Positions 33,501-34,103 of a stretch of DNA of 34,103 nucleotides are shown piece by piece; position 1 is the stretch's first letter; each line of letters begins with the position of its first letter. The stretch covers positions 1-34,103 of the forward strand of contig SXOO01000020.1 of assembly GCA_005776725.1 (NCBI GenBank), read 5' to 3'. Source of the stretch: Pseudomonadota bacterium. GTDB taxonomy: Bacteria; Myxococcota_A; UBA9042; GCA-2863065. A program made the translations under genes and the position numbers. The notes beneath the pieces are model-generated. The model was not told the DNA's origin. It saw only the letters and a list, made by a program, of their open reading frames with translations, and ran no database searches.

Positions 33501-34103
33501 CACGATGACGACGGCGACGGCGTGGCGGAGAACGACGGCGACTGCAACGACGGCGACAAGGCCATCGTGCCGGGCGCGCCGGAGCTCGACAACGACGTGG
33601 ACGACGACTGTGACAGCCTGATCGACGAGGGCCTCGCCACCACCGACGACGACAAGGACGGCGCCTCGGAGGCCGATGGCGACTGCAACGACGACAACCC
33701 TGCTGTCGGACCCGATGCGGAGGAGGTCCCAGACAACTCGGTGGATGACGACTGCGACAGCGAGACGGACGAGACGGAGGTGGCGGACGCCACCGACGCG
33801 GCCGACGCGGCCGATGCCACAGACGCCGCAGACGCCACAGACGCCGCAGACGCCACAGACGCCACAGACGCCACAGACGCCGCAGACGCCACAGACGCCA
33901 CAGACGCCACAGACGCCGCAGACGCCACAGACGCCACGGACGCCACAGACGCGACGGACGCCGCTGACGCCACAGACGCGACGGACGCCGCAGACGCCGC
34001 AGACGCCACAGACGCGACGGACGCCGCAGACGCCACAGACGCGACGGACGCCGCAGACGCCGCAGACGCCGCAGACGCCGTAGACGCCGTAGACGCCGCA
34101 GAC
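30525..34103 (+). CDS. Large secreted MopE-repeat protein (3' end beyond window)
   Basis: One frame stays open from the ATG at 30525 to the window end (1193 codons, no stop), so the gene is truncated at the right. Residues 1-19 are a signal peptide (MLRTMTLLLTGLLATSAHA). An N-terminal domain, about 20-156, begins YSSGITGRSETGCNGCHGGG; the CxxCH (32-36) and the beta-rich body resemble choice-of-anchor V/Reelin-like domains. From about 177 to 1083 there are 16 copies of the putative metal-binding repeat seen in MopE-like proteins (DCNDNDP...CDN.DNDCD..TDEG). Copies 1-9 have three cysteines and an extra cysteine in a long linker; copies 10-16 lose the middle cysteine, and copies 11-16 have short linkers. 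The tail is an uninterrupted D-A-T/D-A-A repeat. Expected to be secreted or surface-bound and to bind calcium or copper. Confidence 0.88.
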   Translation, partial: MLRTMTLLLTGLLATSAHAYSSGITGRSETGCNGCHGGGTAPTLNLSGPTILTVGAKGTYTLTITHKSTSQTKGGLNVSVSAGTIASLSGQGTKLLSSELTHSAPKSKIGSATTFQFEVTAPASATTLNIFAAGNSVNGANGNQGDLSATTSVSVTVTCVDSDNDTFTAASCGGTDCNDNDPNTKPGAQEFCDNKDNDCDAQTDEGVKPTYYRDADADSWGVTTDTIVACSPTMGYVPKSGDCNDNEKFINPDISDFCDLIDNNCNGVTDEGHPKTTFYKDKDNDAWGDTNDTIESCSLPPGYAHDPGDCDDNNLFVSPGGQEACDGLDNDCDGGTDVGIGSAWYPDTDNDGAGAVGSASVLSCNKPPGHAATNNDCDDTQNTVAPNKLELCDTRDNDCDSQIDEGVLLTFFTDGDNDGYGKATPTIQACAAPTGFAANKQDCNDGDPLVNPAGTETCNGKDDNCDNAIDEGVKTTWYFDGDGDTFGVTGATTLACSLPPSHAALPGDCNDELVGVHPGAQELCNNLDDDCNNVADDGAGPLWYADADLDGFGVGDGVQKCSAPPAHASKAGDCAPNDPKRNPGQAEICNGADDDCDPDADEGLVFHPYWPDLDFDEQGAGTSITACAQPPGYADNELDCDDNAAGTYDGAPEQCNGKDDDCNDLVDDNVTTTRFYRDVDEDGHGDPSTYVNDCKAPAGHVLTNDDCNDNAAGINPDATETCNEKDDDCDNKVDEGVKTTFYYDQDKDGYGVAHSSVDACVAPDGTAAFGTDCNDSAPSAYPDAPELPNGIDDDCDGTIDEGTVAYDDDGDSFTENGGDCNDDDKDVSPALTEVENGKDDNCNETIDEGTAAYDDDGDGYTENEDDCDDGDDTSHPGGTEVADGADNDCDGITDDGTTAYDDDQDGTSEDEGDCNDNNTNVHEGAVELDDNVDNDCDGETDEDFLPSDTDGDTYNDDVDCNDDDESINPGAEEVETGTDDNCDGTIDEGTPAHDDDGDGVAENDGDCNDGDKAIVPGAPELDNDVDDDCDSLIDEGLATTDDDKDGASEADGDCNDDNPAVGPDAEEVPDNSVDDDCDSETDETEVADATDAADAADATDAADATDAADATDATDATDAADATDATDATDAADATDATDATDATDAADATDATDAADAADATDATDAADATDATDAADAADAADAVDAVDAAD
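33781..34103. repeat. 9-bp minisatellite encoding D-A-T/D-A-A units
   Basis: The coding tail consists of tandem 9-base units, mostly GCCACAGAC, GCCGCAGAC, GCGACGGAC and GCCACGGAC, read as Ala-Thr-Asp or Ala-Ala-Asp. The array spans at least 320 bases and continues past the window. The units are nearly identical, so the tract should be prone to length change. Confidence 0.9.

Noticed and set aside
32004..33503. Minus-strand frame rich in VVVAVV
   Set aside because: Antisense of the D/C-rich MopE repeats; codon GAC read backwards gives Val.
33383..34036. Minus-strand frame reading ASVASVASAAS
   Set aside because: Antisense of the 9-bp minisatellite; no credible gene.

Overview
The window is high-GC DNA with densely packed genes, many GTG/TTG starts, 1-4 base gene overlaps and an unusual number of exported proteins: lipoproteins with acidic or proline-rich spacers, FG-GAP repeats, MopE-type calcium/metal repeats, a C-terminal anchor resembling MYXO-CTERM, a TatT-like lipoprotein and DUF1501-type Tat proteins. 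This points to a Myxococcota-type bacterium (former Deltaproteobacteria). No rRNA or tRNA is present to confirm it.

Layout. 1-1100 (minus strand) holds two small adjacent genes, one cut by the window edge, and behind them what look like decayed small genes, one apparently broken by a 4-base duplication; a phage-like origin is possible but unproven. 1105-7193 (minus) is a two-gene unit for surface lipoproteins: a 1414-residue FG-GAP protein with a 16-copy EPPPEDV spacer, then a 614-residue protein with carboxypeptidase-regulatory-like domains. A divergent intergenic region carries a 70-base tandem repeat, each copy with a perfect 9-bp hairpin.

7548-13509 (plus) is a tight five-gene operon: propeller/cytochrome c lipoprotein, DUF1549/1592/1588-like protein with a CxxCH haem motif, small lipoprotein, Tat-exported DUF1501 protein, and a MOSC-domain protein. 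This is the best candidate for an incompletely described system: an extracytoplasmic, haem-containing DUF1501 module. It ends at a strong hairpin facing a convergent TatT-like lipoprotein gene.

14686-30306 is mostly housekeeping and single genes: a 54-residue membrane peptide with a UbiB/AarF-type kinase, a membrane protein, an unknown lipoprotein, map with a methyltransferase, an 81-residue protein with a secreted anchored protein, a fibrinogen-domain secreted protein, a DUF4143 ATPase, hisS with a TPR lipoprotein, a D-cysteine desulfhydrase-family enzyme with a PrsW-type protease, and an unknown single-pass membrane protein.

30525 to the right edge is one very large secreted protein, still open at the end: an N-terminal CxxCH/choice-of-anchor-like domain, 16 MopE-type repeats in two architectural classes, and a D-A-T/D-A-A tripeptide tail encoded by a 9-base minisatellite.
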